Shown here piece after piece: positions 49,401 to 61,029 of a stretch of DNA of 64,000 bases. The DNA is taken from the NCBI RefSeq assembly GCF_051020765.1, contig NC_134933.1, forward strand, positions 10,327,461 through 10,391,460. Direction: 5' to 3'. The first letter of the stretch is position 1; the number at the start of each line of letters is the position of its first letter. The position numbers were made by a program, and so were the translations under genes. The stretch is from Lasioglossum baleicum. Its lineage: Eukaryota; Arthropoda; Insecta; Hymenoptera; Halictidae. The notes beneath the pieces were generated by a model. That model searched no databases, was not told the DNA's origin, and worked only from the letters and a program-made list of their open reading frames with translations.

Positions 49401-50730
49401 AGTCATATGAGACAATCATTGATCAATCAAATTTGATTAGAAACGTAAAGAATACTGGAAATGAGGCTGTACGTTCGAATAAATCAAATTTTAAGACGGG
49501 ATAACCACCATGAAAAATTGCGATCTCTCTCCCTCTATCTATCCCATTCAATTTGAATCTCCACCACGAACATTCAAGCCCCGAAGACGTTCACACTCGA
49601 CAGTGTCTTCGGCTCGACCGAGTTTTCGCTCGAGATAAAAGATCTGATACGGCGAAGGGTTTCGAGAACGCTGACGTCTCTCGTTAATATTCCAGAGCGC
49701 GGTAAACAAGCTTAATCGGCAAGTCAATCTTAAAAGCGGCTTGCATCTGCGAGTTAATCTCGGCGCTCGTCGTCGCGACGCACAGTTGGCTGGATCGAAG
49801 AGTTTAGTGACATTTCACCAAGAAATGAGCTTCCTCGTATCGATGTCTAATCAATTAGTATTGTTTTTCGAATATCCACTCTCAGAATCAATGAAAAATT
49901 AAATTTAAGAAATTAAGATTAAGTTAAATTAAGCGTTCGCTTGCTTCAAGTTCAAAAATGAGTAGGTGTTATTTGGGCGAACCAGAACGTTCGTAATAAG
50001 TCAGAAGTTTATTGCCGATTTTCACGACTCGCCGCCCGAAAATAGAAGCGCACGTACCGCGTGTCTCGAAGGGGAAAGAAAAATTTTTTTCCACCAACCC
50101 GGACGTATTCAACCCTCCCGTCTATCCCCATATATTCATTAGAGCCGAACACACTTCCGAAAATAAATACAAGCCAGCCATCCCTGCCCGCGGCGTGAAA
50201 TTAGTTTTCTTTAGCCTCGGTCTCCCCTTTCACGCCGGTAAGACGAAACTTTGCACAAAGGACAAACTCAAATATCACGTTTAATTAGGGAGCGCGTTAC
50301 TGCGCGCCACCCCGCGTGCAAATTGAACCACGGGAAAACTCTGGTTCGAAATTTTTCCACAATGCCGCCGCGCCGCGACGCTCGGCCAGCAAGATCTTCG
50401 TCCTTTTTGGGAAAACGTCCGACGCTCGATCGTCCCTTGCCGCGGCTTAAACGAAAGTTACAAGCGCGCAATATCAACCGTACCCATTGTTGAAACTTTC
50501 GGAAGGCGTATCCTGCCCTGACGAAATTACCCAGCGTTTTGCTAACATTAAAGCTAGTTTCGCTCGCGAACTAAAAGACACGGTATCAGTGTCGGATTAA
50601 ATTAGGCGTGAATACGTATAGTTTGGGGCTTGCCTTTGTACGTGCTTATTTACTCGCCAATTAATTGCTGACCCATTACACGGGCCTTTTGTTCTCTGAC
50701 AATTATTTTAACCGTTATTTCGGCGCGTAG
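49401..50730. other. intergenic stretch, no gene seen
   Basis: A solo motif, CAAAAATGAGTAGGTGTTAT near 49953, matches one end of the dispersed MITE family. Frames at 50012-50493 are in CpG-rich DNA and overlap on both strands. Confidence 0.42.
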
Positions 50731-50738
50731 CTTACGAT

Positions 50739-51775
50739 CAGAGTTGTACTGAATTACAATTGACTTACTTCACTCGTTATAATTAGTCGCTTCGTTCAAT
50801 TAAACTACAATGTGATTTGTAATTCTGGTGTCTTATTCAATTCAATTAAGTATTGCACGCATTGAGTAATTTACATTATATTGTATTTCAATTACATTTG
50901 ATTTCGGTATTCTGTGAAAGGTACGAATTATGAGATGCAATTACAATGTAATTAAATGACGTAATTCATTTACAATGTATTTAAATAACGTAATTCATTT
51001 ACAATGTATTTAAATTAGCACAACTCTGTATACTTATTATTTTTTTTAATTATTTTTTACGAATTATAATTACAAAGTAATTGAATTACATCGTAATTCA
51101 GTTATATTGTAATTTATAATTCAGATCTTCATTCAATTAAATTACAATGTAATTCGTAATTGCAATTGGAGTACAATTATAAAATACATTGTAATTAAAG
51201 TATAATGTAACTCGTAATTGCAATTGGAGTACAATTATAAAATACATTGTAATTAAATTATAATGTAACTCGTAATTGCAATTGGAGTACAATTATAAAA
51301 TACTTAGTAATTAAATTACATTAATTACAAATTACGATGTAATTAAATTAAAATTAAAAACTAAAGAATAATAAAGTAATAGGTAAGAAGAGGTTGAAAA
51401 ATCCATGTGAAGGTTTCAAACAGAAGTATTTTATTGTTTATGCATTTATAATATGTGAACAGAAATAACTTCTGCGTTACACATTTTTTAAATTTACGTA
51501 TTATGAACGAGAACGAGGAATAGAAACTACACCGCGCAAACAGCAAACAAGTATATGAACGAAAAACATAAAAGTATATCGCACTTCTTCAAAGTTCTGG
51601 GCTATAATTTGGAGAGCTGTATTTTAATTATATTGTATTTCATTTATTGTATTTCAATTATACTGCATTTCAATTACACATCTGATTTAAATACTTAGTA
51701 ATTGAATTAAGTGAAAGGTTTGAATTATGTAATTCAGTTACGACGTAGTTCCGTAATTGAATTAGCACAACTCTG
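50739..51775 (+). mobile_element. hAT-like non-autonomous element, copy 2 (1037 bp)
   Basis: It is flanked by a perfect 8-bp direct repeat, CTTACGAT, at 50731-50738 and 51776-51783. Termini CAGAGTTGTACTGAATTAC and GAATTAGCACAACTCTG. An 8-bp duplication plus a CAG-starting terminus is the hAT signature. The part from about 51060 is the reverse-orientation counterpart of copy 1. The extra 320 bp at the left contains an internal right-terminus-like GCACAACTCTG ending at 51028, a sign of internal rearrangement or nested insertion. Confidence 0.92.
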
Positions 51776-51783
51776 CTTACGAT

Positions 51784-53499
51784 ACGATGCAACGTGTTTG
51801 TTTAAACAGTGAGTGTTTGACGATTAACTGGTCACGTGAGTGTGCTGAAATTCTCAAGTTCGATTTTAAAAACCGGTGTATTACCTCTGGCTCAGTTTTC
51901 ATTTAAAATTCCGCGGCAGCCGCGGGGATGCTTTAAAATCAAAACAGCCGGGACGAGGCCGCCGGAAGCTAATATCCACGTCAAAGCCGCCTAACAAAGC
52001 GGGAAATATTTGAATTCCCCGCGTCTCCGGGCGAACGCGAGAGCAACATCGTGTAAAGGTGTGCGAGATAACTCCGCCGGAATCTTAATGCGAGGACAAT
52101 GGCGTGGGGGGGGGGCGGTTTCAAAGGCTTTCGGGGAAAGATGAAAAGGAGGAGGTGCAGGAGCCAGGGTGGTAAGCTTATCAGAGAGTCGACCGAAATA
52201 TTCGCAGCTGACTGCAGTTCTAACAGTCTCAGCCGCGTGAAAGCCAACGCCTGCGTTCCGATGCAGGACAAGCTGACCAAAGCTTTACAACCCCGTCCGA
52301 CTTCCGCTGGGACACGGAGTCCGGCTGCTGAACAGGCGACGAGCCAACCGTTTGCATGAGAAACGGTTCACGGTCGAACGAGATTCACACCCTCGGTGAA
52401 TCAGCAGGTTTTTAGATGCAAACCAAGCCTCCAAGAGACTTCGCCGGTCTTCGTCTATCGCGCTCTTCAACTGTGAAACCGCTGGCCAGAGAGTTCGGTT
52501 AGGATGTTTCTGCAATTTTTTGAGAATTTTCTCATTATTGAAATTTGTCTATTTTAAGTTGTAACTACCCATTTTTCTCAACTACAAATGAATAGAACTC
52601 TGGTATTGTAATCGTGTTTAGATGTGTCGTACGAGGACGTGTCCACTGGTGCCAAAGCTACTCTAGTATTTACAGCGACCGCTCTTCCCTGAAGTGGCTC
52701 GCGCATGATCAAGCGTGCTTGTCAATCACGCTTGACAAATCGTGATCGACTGTTTCGTATAAACAAGCTGCTGCGAACTCGAAGATGACACTTCCTGATG
52801 TGAAATCGGTAATATTTGACCTTCCTGTTGTTCCCTGGCAGACTGCAATACAGTGTAAAATGACGGATTCTGATATTTTCAATTCACGATTATTGAGATT
52901 GCGAAGGCTAAAACTGGTTGTGAAGGAAGAACTTTCTAGTTATTATTACCACGTTTATATTAGCTTGCCGAGTTGTTGTTGTATGCGCCAAATCTTGTAA
53001 TTGAATTTTAAACGACTACCCGATGAGCTAGAAACTTGAAACTTTAAACATCGCTCAGAACTGGATGACAATGCAATATTAAAAAACAAATTTTTAAAAA
53101 AACTGCGTCCAGGAGAAAAAAATGTTGTATATTAACCGTCACACCTGGCCGCGCGATGCTCGGTAGTACGTCATCGCGTTCAGCGGACCCCACACCGCGC
53201 GCCAGCGCTCCCTACTCCTCTACGTGTTCCCACTGCAACTCATCCCTACTCTACTGGCCCATTTCGCACCGAGGGAACTCAGTGTGGTTGTGATGTTCCG
53301 TTCATTCAGTTCCATTTCGGACAATTTCGAACAATTTCGGACAATTTCGGACTCCATCAAGAGACGTCGTCTCTCGGAGTCATCCCTTCATTCCATCTCG
53401 CGTATTTGCATATCTTGAGATTCTATATATATATCTTACTATTTCATACCAGTATTACTATATCTTGCGTTCCATTTAAAAAAGACTAAAAAGTAGAAA
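51784..53499. other. intergenic stretch, no gene seen
   Basis: A run of 10 G lies at 52106-52115. ACAATTTCGG is repeated about four times at 53318-53352. No coding exon recognised. Confidence 0.42.
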
Positions 53500-53756
53500 A
53501 TAAAAAAATATATAAAAAAAACTTTTTAAAAACCACGCTTATATTAAAATGGACTAAAAAGGAGAAAATAATTTTTTTATACATAAATGACTATGAATAA
53601 AAGCGTGGAGCTCCCACGAAGATTACGTCAATATAGTTTAGCGCTCCACGCTTTTATTCATAGTCACTAATGTCTAAAAAAATTATTTTCTCCTTTTTAG
53701 TGCATTTTAATATAAGCGTGTTGTTTTGAAAAGATTTTTTTATATATTTTTTTCTA
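53500..53756. repeat. 257-bp inverted repeat (long hairpin)
   Basis: The arms are near-perfect inverted copies: CACGCTTATATTAAAATG, CTAAAAAGGAGAAAATAATT and AATAAAAGCGTGGAGC on the left match their reverse complements on the right. They turn around about 53610-53645. No terminal CAGGG or TTAGG signature and no clear target duplication. Confidence 0.8.
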
Positions 53757-54444
53757 TAAAGTGATGTAAAAGTCACTTTTGTGCCTCGTAAACCGAGTGT
53801 TAAATACCCATTTCAAAATTTCTCACATTTTTAATGAGTCTCCGTGTAAATTTGAAATCAAAAGATTTCTTCCACGGACGAGAAGACTTCATCTAAAATT
53901 AATTATCTGGTCGGAAAGTCATCAATAATTCCCGACACGCTCTCCAACAAATTCTCACCTGAATAAATAAACATCCTGCCGTTATCATTGGCCCATCGCG
54001 TATTCCCAGGGACGTAAAATTGCTCGTAAAAACCGACTGCAGTGGATCTCGGGGAATTAATCTCGACACGGTTCGCGATCGTCCCGCGCGTACGTATCGA
54101 GCCGCGATCTTCGCGAGAGAGTAATCGACGGGGAAGTTGGCGCGAGCCGGAACAGGCGAACTTAATCGTCGAAACTGTGGCACGAAGTCTTAAATCTCGG
54201 TGAACGGCCAAAACTAAGTTGCGCAGGGGGTTTAGTTTTACGAGGACCCCCCAACTAACGCGATGTCCTGGCAAAGGCGAGGAACAGGGTTCTGCTTGGA
54301 AATTGGGGGTATGGGGACCGACACAAGAACGATCGCTTGCGATCGTAACGCTTTTAACGCAGCAATTTCCCGTTTCTGCGCAGAGGGAAGATGAACGAGA
54401 TGGAGCAGATTCCTGAAGGCTGAGACCGAGCGGATCCTCGAGAC
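53757..54444. other. upstream region of the dpr-like exon 1 (likely 5' UTR and promoter-proximal)
   Basis: CpG-rich from about 54000. It should contain at least part of the 5' UTR, but no TATA box, initiator or upstream splice acceptor can be placed with confidence. A reverse 190-codon frame here (53903-54475) is Arg/Ser-rich and overlaps exon 1 on the other strand, so I treat it as chance. Confidence 0.4.
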
Positions 54445-54529
54445 ATGACCGGCTGGAGAATGCGGCCGACTGCATCGGCGCTCGGCGTCATCGCCATTGT
54501 CTCCGTCATGATCACTGCCACAGCGTCAG
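54445..54529 (+). CDS. dpr-like Ig-superfamily receptor, coding exon 1 (signal peptide)
   Basis: This exon encodes the first 28 residues and one base of codon 29. Residues 1-7 (MTGWRMR) are short and basic. Residues 10-27 are a hydrophobic run rich in A, V and I ending in a small-residue stretch (ATAS), a classic secretory signal peptide with likely cleavage near residue 28. The ATG has a purine at -3 (G). The exon ends at a strong donor, CAG|GTGAGC. The split codon g|aa gives Glu and joins in frame to exon 2, which is the main reason for linking the two. The signal peptide fits the extracellular Ig domain encoded by exon 3. An upstream 5' UTR probably exists, but its start cannot be placed. 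Another first exon spliced to the same acceptor cannot be excluded. Confidence 0.72.
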
Positions 54530-54669
54530 GTGAGCTCTCCGCGATTTTCAAAACAATTTTGTCCTCATTTTCTTCTCATTCAACTCTGAAGTTGCGTAGA
54601 CCGTCCACAATTTTTATTCATTTTTATCGTAATTTTTTACGGCGTTTGACGTGGATATTCGTCATTACA

Positions 54670-55240
54670 GTATGATCATTTTTAGGAGTAGTCTATTTTA
54701 AAGATTTTTAGCCCAAATATTTATTCAGACATCTCTGAATACCTTTGAAAATAATATTGTATTTTTGGAATACTCTATTTTGAAGATTTTTAGCTCCATA
54801 TATTTATTTGGACATCTTTGAATAGATTCAATTAAGTAGTAGCGTCTGGGCATGGTCAGACGAATATCCCAAAGAACGTTTCAATATACGCCCTTTAAAA
54901 ACAATATTGTATTTTTAGGAATACTCTATTTTGAAGATTTTTAGCTCCATATATTTATTTGGACATCTTTGAATACATTCAATTAAGTAGTAGCGTATTA
55001 AACATGGTCAGACGAATATCCCAAAGAACATTTCAATATACGCCCTTTAAAAACAATGTTGTATTTTTAGGAATACTCTATTTTGAAGATTTTTAGCTCC
55101 ATATATTTATTTGGACATCTTTGAATACATTCAATTAAGTAGTAGCGTATTAAACATGGTCAGACGAGCATCCCAAAGAACATTCCAGTATACGCCCCTT
55201 AAAAATAATACTGTATCGTTATGAATATTCTACTTCGAAC
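54670..55240 (+). repeat. 150-152-bp tandem repeat in dpr-like intron 1
   Basis: About 3.5 copies of a 150-152-bp unit occur. The landmark TATTGTATTTTTAGGAATAC recurs near 54755, 54905 and 55057, with a more diverged copy near 55209. Each unit also carries CTCCATATATTTATTTGGAC, TCAATTAAGTAGTAGCGT and GGTCAGACGA. A partial diverged unit begins near 54670. Copies 2 and 3 are nearly identical, suggesting recent expansion. Confidence 0.85.
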
Positions 55241-56599
55241 ATTTCTCTGATAAAAAATGTGTAATTCTTTGGAATTGGAGCGTCTTAAACGTCCTCGGAA
55301 ATTTCTCCGGAGTTCAGGCGGCAGCCCTTGTTTTCGCTTGGTGTAAAAATTGCATCGAGCGTCGCGAACTCTCGTCGCAAACAAAAAGTAGGTGGCGGTG
55401 CCGAGCCGCATGGGTCGGACGAGAGAAAAAAAGAGAGCGCCGCGGCGTCGAGCAGAGGCGACAAGCCCCGTTCGCGAAACAAGGTATTCGCCGAAAGTAA
55501 TCCGGAGAATTTGCTAGTCGGTACGTCCCGCAAATCCAGCCTCGGGATTGGGAAATTATGACCGATGAGCGGCGTTCTACAATTAAGCGAAGTTACGTGA
55601 CCGATCGCGCTCCCCTACTTCGGTCTGTAATTACGTAAAATTAGCGGAACTTTTTTGCGCGAACCCACACTCACACCCGCTCCTCTCTAGCCGTTTTTGC
55701 AATCCCGGGCGTCTGTCTACAGCTTAATCTCTGAAGTTGTGTTACGGGGATTGCGAGTGCGGCTCGAGAACATGCGTTTTCGACGAGTTCCCCCGGTCCT
55801 TCTTTATGCATGTGCTTGCCTGAAAAAAATATGTTTTTTTTTCACTCGCCTATGAATTACGAGATTATGAAATTGCGTCGTTAAAAGTTTCGCATATTAA
55901 ATTCAATTTCGATGGGGAAACAAGAGAACCTGCGCGACGGTCGCATTGTTCAGATTGGAAATATTTCTTGGAAGGGTTGTGCTTTCTGGGAGAGAATATC
56001 GAAAGGTCTTTGATCTTCTATGGAGTGAAAAGCACACGAAAATACGGCGAGTCACACGTTTGTTCGCATGATATCCAAATAAAAGCTCAGTGTGGAAACC
56101 ATTATATGATATTTACGTTCTTATTTCTCTTTGTACGTCTTACACGATGCATTTCATATGGAGTTTTATATGCAATCTGGACGAATAAATGCAACAGTGT
56201 TCTCAGAAACAGAGATTTAAAAAATTGAATGGACAGTTTATCAATGGAAGGCCATCCAATTATAATGTTTCTTACCAGAGTCCAGAAGCTCGTTGCCAGA
56301 GTAAACGCTAGGAAGCATTAGTTTTCTATACGACACACTTCGGCCAAACGCTTTCTGCATGAATACGGTGTCTCGCGCGGCATTTGGCAAACAGGCGAGC
56401 TGCTTATGCGAACGGATATCGTTATCACGTTAAAAACGGCTGGAACAGGTCTCGGCTAGCATCGCCTGGAGAAGCTGTGTTCTGATTTAAAGTTCGGCGA
56501 AGATGGTGAACTCCCAAGAACCTCGTCTTTGCTTAGCCATGGCGCTTAATTAAGAAGAAATGCTGGAGCAACAACCGAGGAAGGCAAACTGTAGAGCCA

Positions 56600-56835
56600 C
56601 TGGAAACAATTTCATACAGTGGATAAAAATGCAGCAATTTTTCAAACAAAGAATCACACGAATCAGCGTGTAGTCAGACAAGCACTGAGACGAAAATTCA
56701 GAGAGAATACTCGAACGAGATATCAAAACAAGGGGGCCATTGAAAACAATTTTTTACAGTCGATGAAATTGCAAGAGGGAGGTGGAAAAATTATGGAGTC
56801 ATTAGAAACAATTCCGAGTCGATAAAAATGCAGTA
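56600..56835 (+). repeat. degenerate repeat in dpr-like intron 1
   Basis: Three irregular copies of a block containing GAAACAATTT, CAGTSGATAAAAATGCAG and AAACAAAGAATC start near 56602, 56742 and 56806. Spacing is uneven, so this is a decayed local repeat rather than a clean array. Confidence 0.5.
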
Positions 56836-58719
56836 ATTACGGAAACAAAAGAATCGAGGACACGAAAGGGAGAAGAAGATGACAAAGTGCGGAGTCCGAG
56901 CAGTAGGAATAGCGATAAGGGTGGTAAGAAGTAAGGAGCGATAGGGGTTGGCGAGTGGAGAAATAAAATAGCTGGGAGTCGGAAAGGGTGAATAAACGGA
57001 TCGGGTATGTGTAGTAAAGAGCTTGGCGCAACGGTTCACAATGGGAGCAGCAGAGCAAACGTTTTTTTCTGGCACGCCATTTCTGTCGCCTCCGTCACAG
57101 GACATCGATTTTCGACCGCGGGCTCGATTGATCTTCGGAATGCGCGTTGTTTGCGCGTAAACGAATTTCAGAGATTACTTCCGGCCGGTCGGCCGCGTCA
57201 TAAAAAGCGGCGAACTGTGATCTCTTCGTTGCTTCGTGACCGTGTGTGTGCTCGCCTGTGTATAGGTTTACGCGAACGTGTGCCTGTGCCACTTCCACGG
57301 GTGTCCAACTTTTTTGGACCGAGCGATCGAGCACGGTAAACGATTCGACCATTTATCGACGGCCAGCGCGAAATCGCTTACGCGGCGATAGTCGGCCGCG
57401 GAGTAAATAATCGCGTTTCGTTTGAACAATTCGGACGTCGCAGTCGATGAAACAGGGCCTTTCCTCGGGCCAATGTTGACGCAAAGGGAAACTAATAACG
57501 CCCACGATGCTGAGGGCTGCCCTTATATCAAACCCTTCCTCAGCTCCGCCACAAGAAAAAATGTTTGCTCCACTTTCCAAGCAGCTTCACGGTGTTTCAT
57601 AAAAGATACAGGACGGTGGAAGCACCTCCGTTTTTGCAATTTACAACAAACTCCTCCTGAGCTTGTAATTTTTAGCTGGAGAGAGATGCTTCTTAATTTT
57701 TTGATCCGATAAGGTGACTTCGCTTCTCTCGGTTTAGTTTCTGCTTGATTTAAACGGTTATTATTTCACTTTGTTCTGGCATCATTCTTCCAGCTACGCA
57801 TACTAATTAATTCTTCAAAGGCGGCTTTTGGCATTTCTGCTTCTTCGTTTTAATAGGGTATGCTTTTCTTAATCTCCTTAATACCACTGGCGTCAGCAAT
57901 GTTTCATTTAATACTAATTTATATTTTCATTTCGAAAAAATTGAGCACGGAAAATAAGAATTCGCCAGTCGTCGCCGGATTATTCTAAACAATTTACGCG
58001 TCCGCGCGACTGTCGGAAAGCAAAGTTTGAAAGAATGGAGACAAAGTGACGCATAAATCGGCGAACGCTCGCGAAGGAGTGTTCTCGGCTCATTCCGCAT
58101 TCTTTCCATACGTTTGGCAAAACTCTGCGCCATTTACCGGTGGAGTTATAACTCGGATTAAAATTTCGTTGCATTCTTCCGGTAGTCGGTCGCGCTGGAA
58201 TGCTCCGTCGGAACGAAATATCTACTGTGCCCCCGGAAAAATTCCAGACGCCGACCAGAGCGGTGACAATGGCGCTATCTAATTTCTTTGTTCCGAGAAC
58301 TCGCGCCAGCCTTCTCCCACTTCTCCGAAAAAATACAGCCACCATGAGAATTTCATTTGAAACTCGAGTGAACGCTCCCGATACGTCCTGTCGCGTAAAA
58401 CTACGGAACGTATTCATTCGGTTTCCATACACATTTTTCAGTCAATTTTTCGAAAGAATTTTATATCCTCGTTTTCATCAGTACACTGCTGATGCTTTTT
58501 ATGCATTTATAGAGAAATTGGCTGGATGAAATATAAAACAGCGAAAAATTAGAGAAATCTAAAACTAGTGTTCTATTGTTTTCAGGTGTAAAAAAATATT
58601 AGGGGATGAAATCAATTTTTATTTAACTTCCGCTACCCACAATTGCTGCTGAACATTTTTATTTCGCATAAATGATGCCGATTTGACTACTGGCGACAAA
58701 ACCAGAAATATTAAATAAT

Positions 58720-59554
58720 CAGGGACCATAACTGTTATAACGAAAAAGAAAAAAAGTTATAGAACAACAAGTACTTCATCGACTAAAATTGTATTGGTTA
58801 CAAATAAGGATTATAAGTGACCGAAAATTTTTTCTCTTGTTATTGGTAAACGGTATCGTTGAGAGGAGTTCATTTCGATCACTTATAACATAACAGTTGT
58901 CGATGGAAGAAATTTATGTCGATCGTTCATGACAGTTATCGATAAGAGAAATTTATTTCGATCGCACAGAACAGTTATGAATCAATCAGATCAGAGAAAT
59001 TTGTAATAGTTATTATTAAATAGTACAACTTTCGAATGGTTTACAATTAATTATTTCATAAATTTCTCATTCGTAAAATTCATTGCTGCAATCAAAATTT
59101 AATTTGACAAACAAATAGATTTTGTGTTGTTCTTATGGTCTGTTGATTCGTCTTGTTGTACGAAACCTTCTCAATGAATTTCACAGGCTTGCTCCATCCG
59201 AAAAAGAGTAGACAACTCAATAAATAAGTAACCAAATTGAATTTTCTCATCAATAATTATTATGAACAAGTGAAAAGAAATTCGATCATCGATAACTGTA
59301 ATGAGCAATAGAAATAAATTTCTCTCATCGATAACAGTTATCGAGGAGGATCCAATTCTTTGGACACTAATAACTTCGTAACCAAACTATTCGTAACCAA
59401 AAAGTATAAAAATCGATATTTTTTAATCATTTTGTTCTTCGAATTTTTTTCTTTATGTTTTGTGTACATTACCTTAAATTGCAATAATAATAAACTTTTT
59501 ATTAATGATTTTTATCGTAGAAAATTGTAGAATAGCTGTCATTTTTGGTCCCTG
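58720..59554. mobile_element. CAGGGACC-ended hAT-like non-autonomous element
   Basis: The left end CAGGGACCATAACTGTTAT matches the inverted right end (GCTGTCATTTTTGGTCCCTG). Flanking octamers TAAATAAT and GATATAAT agree at 6 of 8 positions, compatible with a decayed 8-bp target duplication. The interior has about three direct copies of a block with AACAGTTATCGAT and AGAAATTTATTTCGATC, and an inverted counterpart near 59310-59345. No transposase frame is seen in the 835 bp. Confidence 0.6.
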
Positions 59555-59959
59555 GATATAATAAGTAAAGCGTTCAAAATAATAGTATCACTGGCGTTCG
59601 AAGAATAGTGGGTCTCATGCCAGTAGAAACACAGCTCGTCTGAGCACTCAGCTGAATTGGCTCGTCGATAACGTCTCAAGGAATACTATCATTTCCGGGG
59701 AAACACTCGTTCGCTGCTTTTCACCGGCAATTCGAAACACTGCGATTCTTGGGAGCCGCGCGAACGCTATCGTCGGCCGGAGAGAGCAGGATCAAAAGAG
59801 AAATAAATTATATAGAGCCGAGAGGAACAAATCGTCGGTACGTGTTCGAACGAGGGGAAAAAAAGAGCCAGTCGATACCTCCAACCTACTTTCCTCGGGA
59901 ACAGAGAGTGAAGCGAAGAACGGGACTGAGAGAGCGGGGAAACGAAGATACAGACTAAA

Positions 59960-59962
<3 letters not shown>

Positions 59963-60028
<66 letters not shown>
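59963..60028 (+). repeat. (AG)33 microsatellite
   Basis: An uninterrupted AG run of about 66 bp in intron 1 of the dpr-like gene, the longest pure microsatellite in the window. Confidence 0.97.
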
Positions 60029-60030
<2 letters not shown>

Positions 60031-61029
60031 GTATATCGCTGAGAGATCCTGTTCGACGTAAAATTACAAATGACGCGTATTTCTCTTGGAAGTCCTGAAA
60101 AGTACAGAGCTGGAGGCCGCCGGAGGGCCACGATACTACTCTCTGCTTGTTATCGGAGCCACCGGGTTTACGAGAGCGAGTGAGAAAAAGCGCCGCTTCT
60201 CGCGCGATGATAAAACGTCACTTTTCGATGAGCACTAAAAAGAGATGCATCGATAGCGGATCCTGTCGGAGAATCCTACGAAGGCATTCTCGCAGTAGAA
60301 CTCTCGGTTCTCGAGGATCCGTGAACAAAAGCGTCGAATCGCGTGCTGTACGCGTCGGGAAAGGAGGCGCCGAGCCGTGCGCTTCTTGCCGAATTGCAAC
60401 ATCCAGCGGGCGGATCTCGAAGCGAGCGAGCGTGTGTCGGCGGAATTTTGCGAGCCGCCGGAAGCATGACGAGCGGAACTGAGATCCCAGCACGGAGAAC
60501 GGGTATTCTACGCTTAATACCGAAATTCTATGATGATTCTCTGCGGCGAACGAAAGGAAATTTGTTCGGCGAATGCTAGACAGTGATTGGTGCACTTTAT
60601 TGATCAATATTGTCGTTAATCTCTTGATCGGTTTATTTAATGATATTCTTACTTTTACGAAAATGTAGTGGGCTAGGTTTCAAGAAACTAGTATACCGGA
60701 CTATTATTATAATTTTTCGCGTGGAACGAAGATTTTCGAGGTTACGCCGCCGGGCGATATCGCGTATAAAAATGAGCCAAGAGACTTGGTAGCAAGCGTG
60801 CTAGGTGAATTTTAATTAAAAGATTGCCAGATTCATCATAATAAAATGTCGGGAACGGGAAAATTACGATGCCGGATCTCTCGGGCATCCATCTCTCATG
60901 ATCTCCAAGAAATTCGTTACATAAACGGACACTTTTCGAGATTATAATCTTTGACCTGTGTTATTTAATCTGTTTTAATTCTGCGAAGTATATGATTTAT
61001 TTAACCGATCATCCCACTTTCTGCTGCAG

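Larger units (their letters stand above)
54530..61029 (+). other. intron 1 of the dpr-like gene
   Basis: This intron of about 6.5 kb has a GTGAGC donor and CTGCAG acceptor. It contains a 150-bp tandem array (54670-55240), a degenerate repeat (56600-56835), a CAGGGACC-ended element (58720-59554) and a 66-bp AG run (59963-60028). Stretches 55241-56600, 56836-58719 and 60029-61029 contain no exon I can support. Long first introns are usual for insect neuronal receptor genes and often carry enhancers, but no specific regulatory site can be assigned. Confidence 0.72.

Noticed and set aside
53903..54475. Reverse open frame of 190 codons opposite dpr-like exon 1
   Set aside because: Low-complexity Ser/Arg composition with no recognisable family. 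It is antisense to the supported exon and its presumed 5' UTR.
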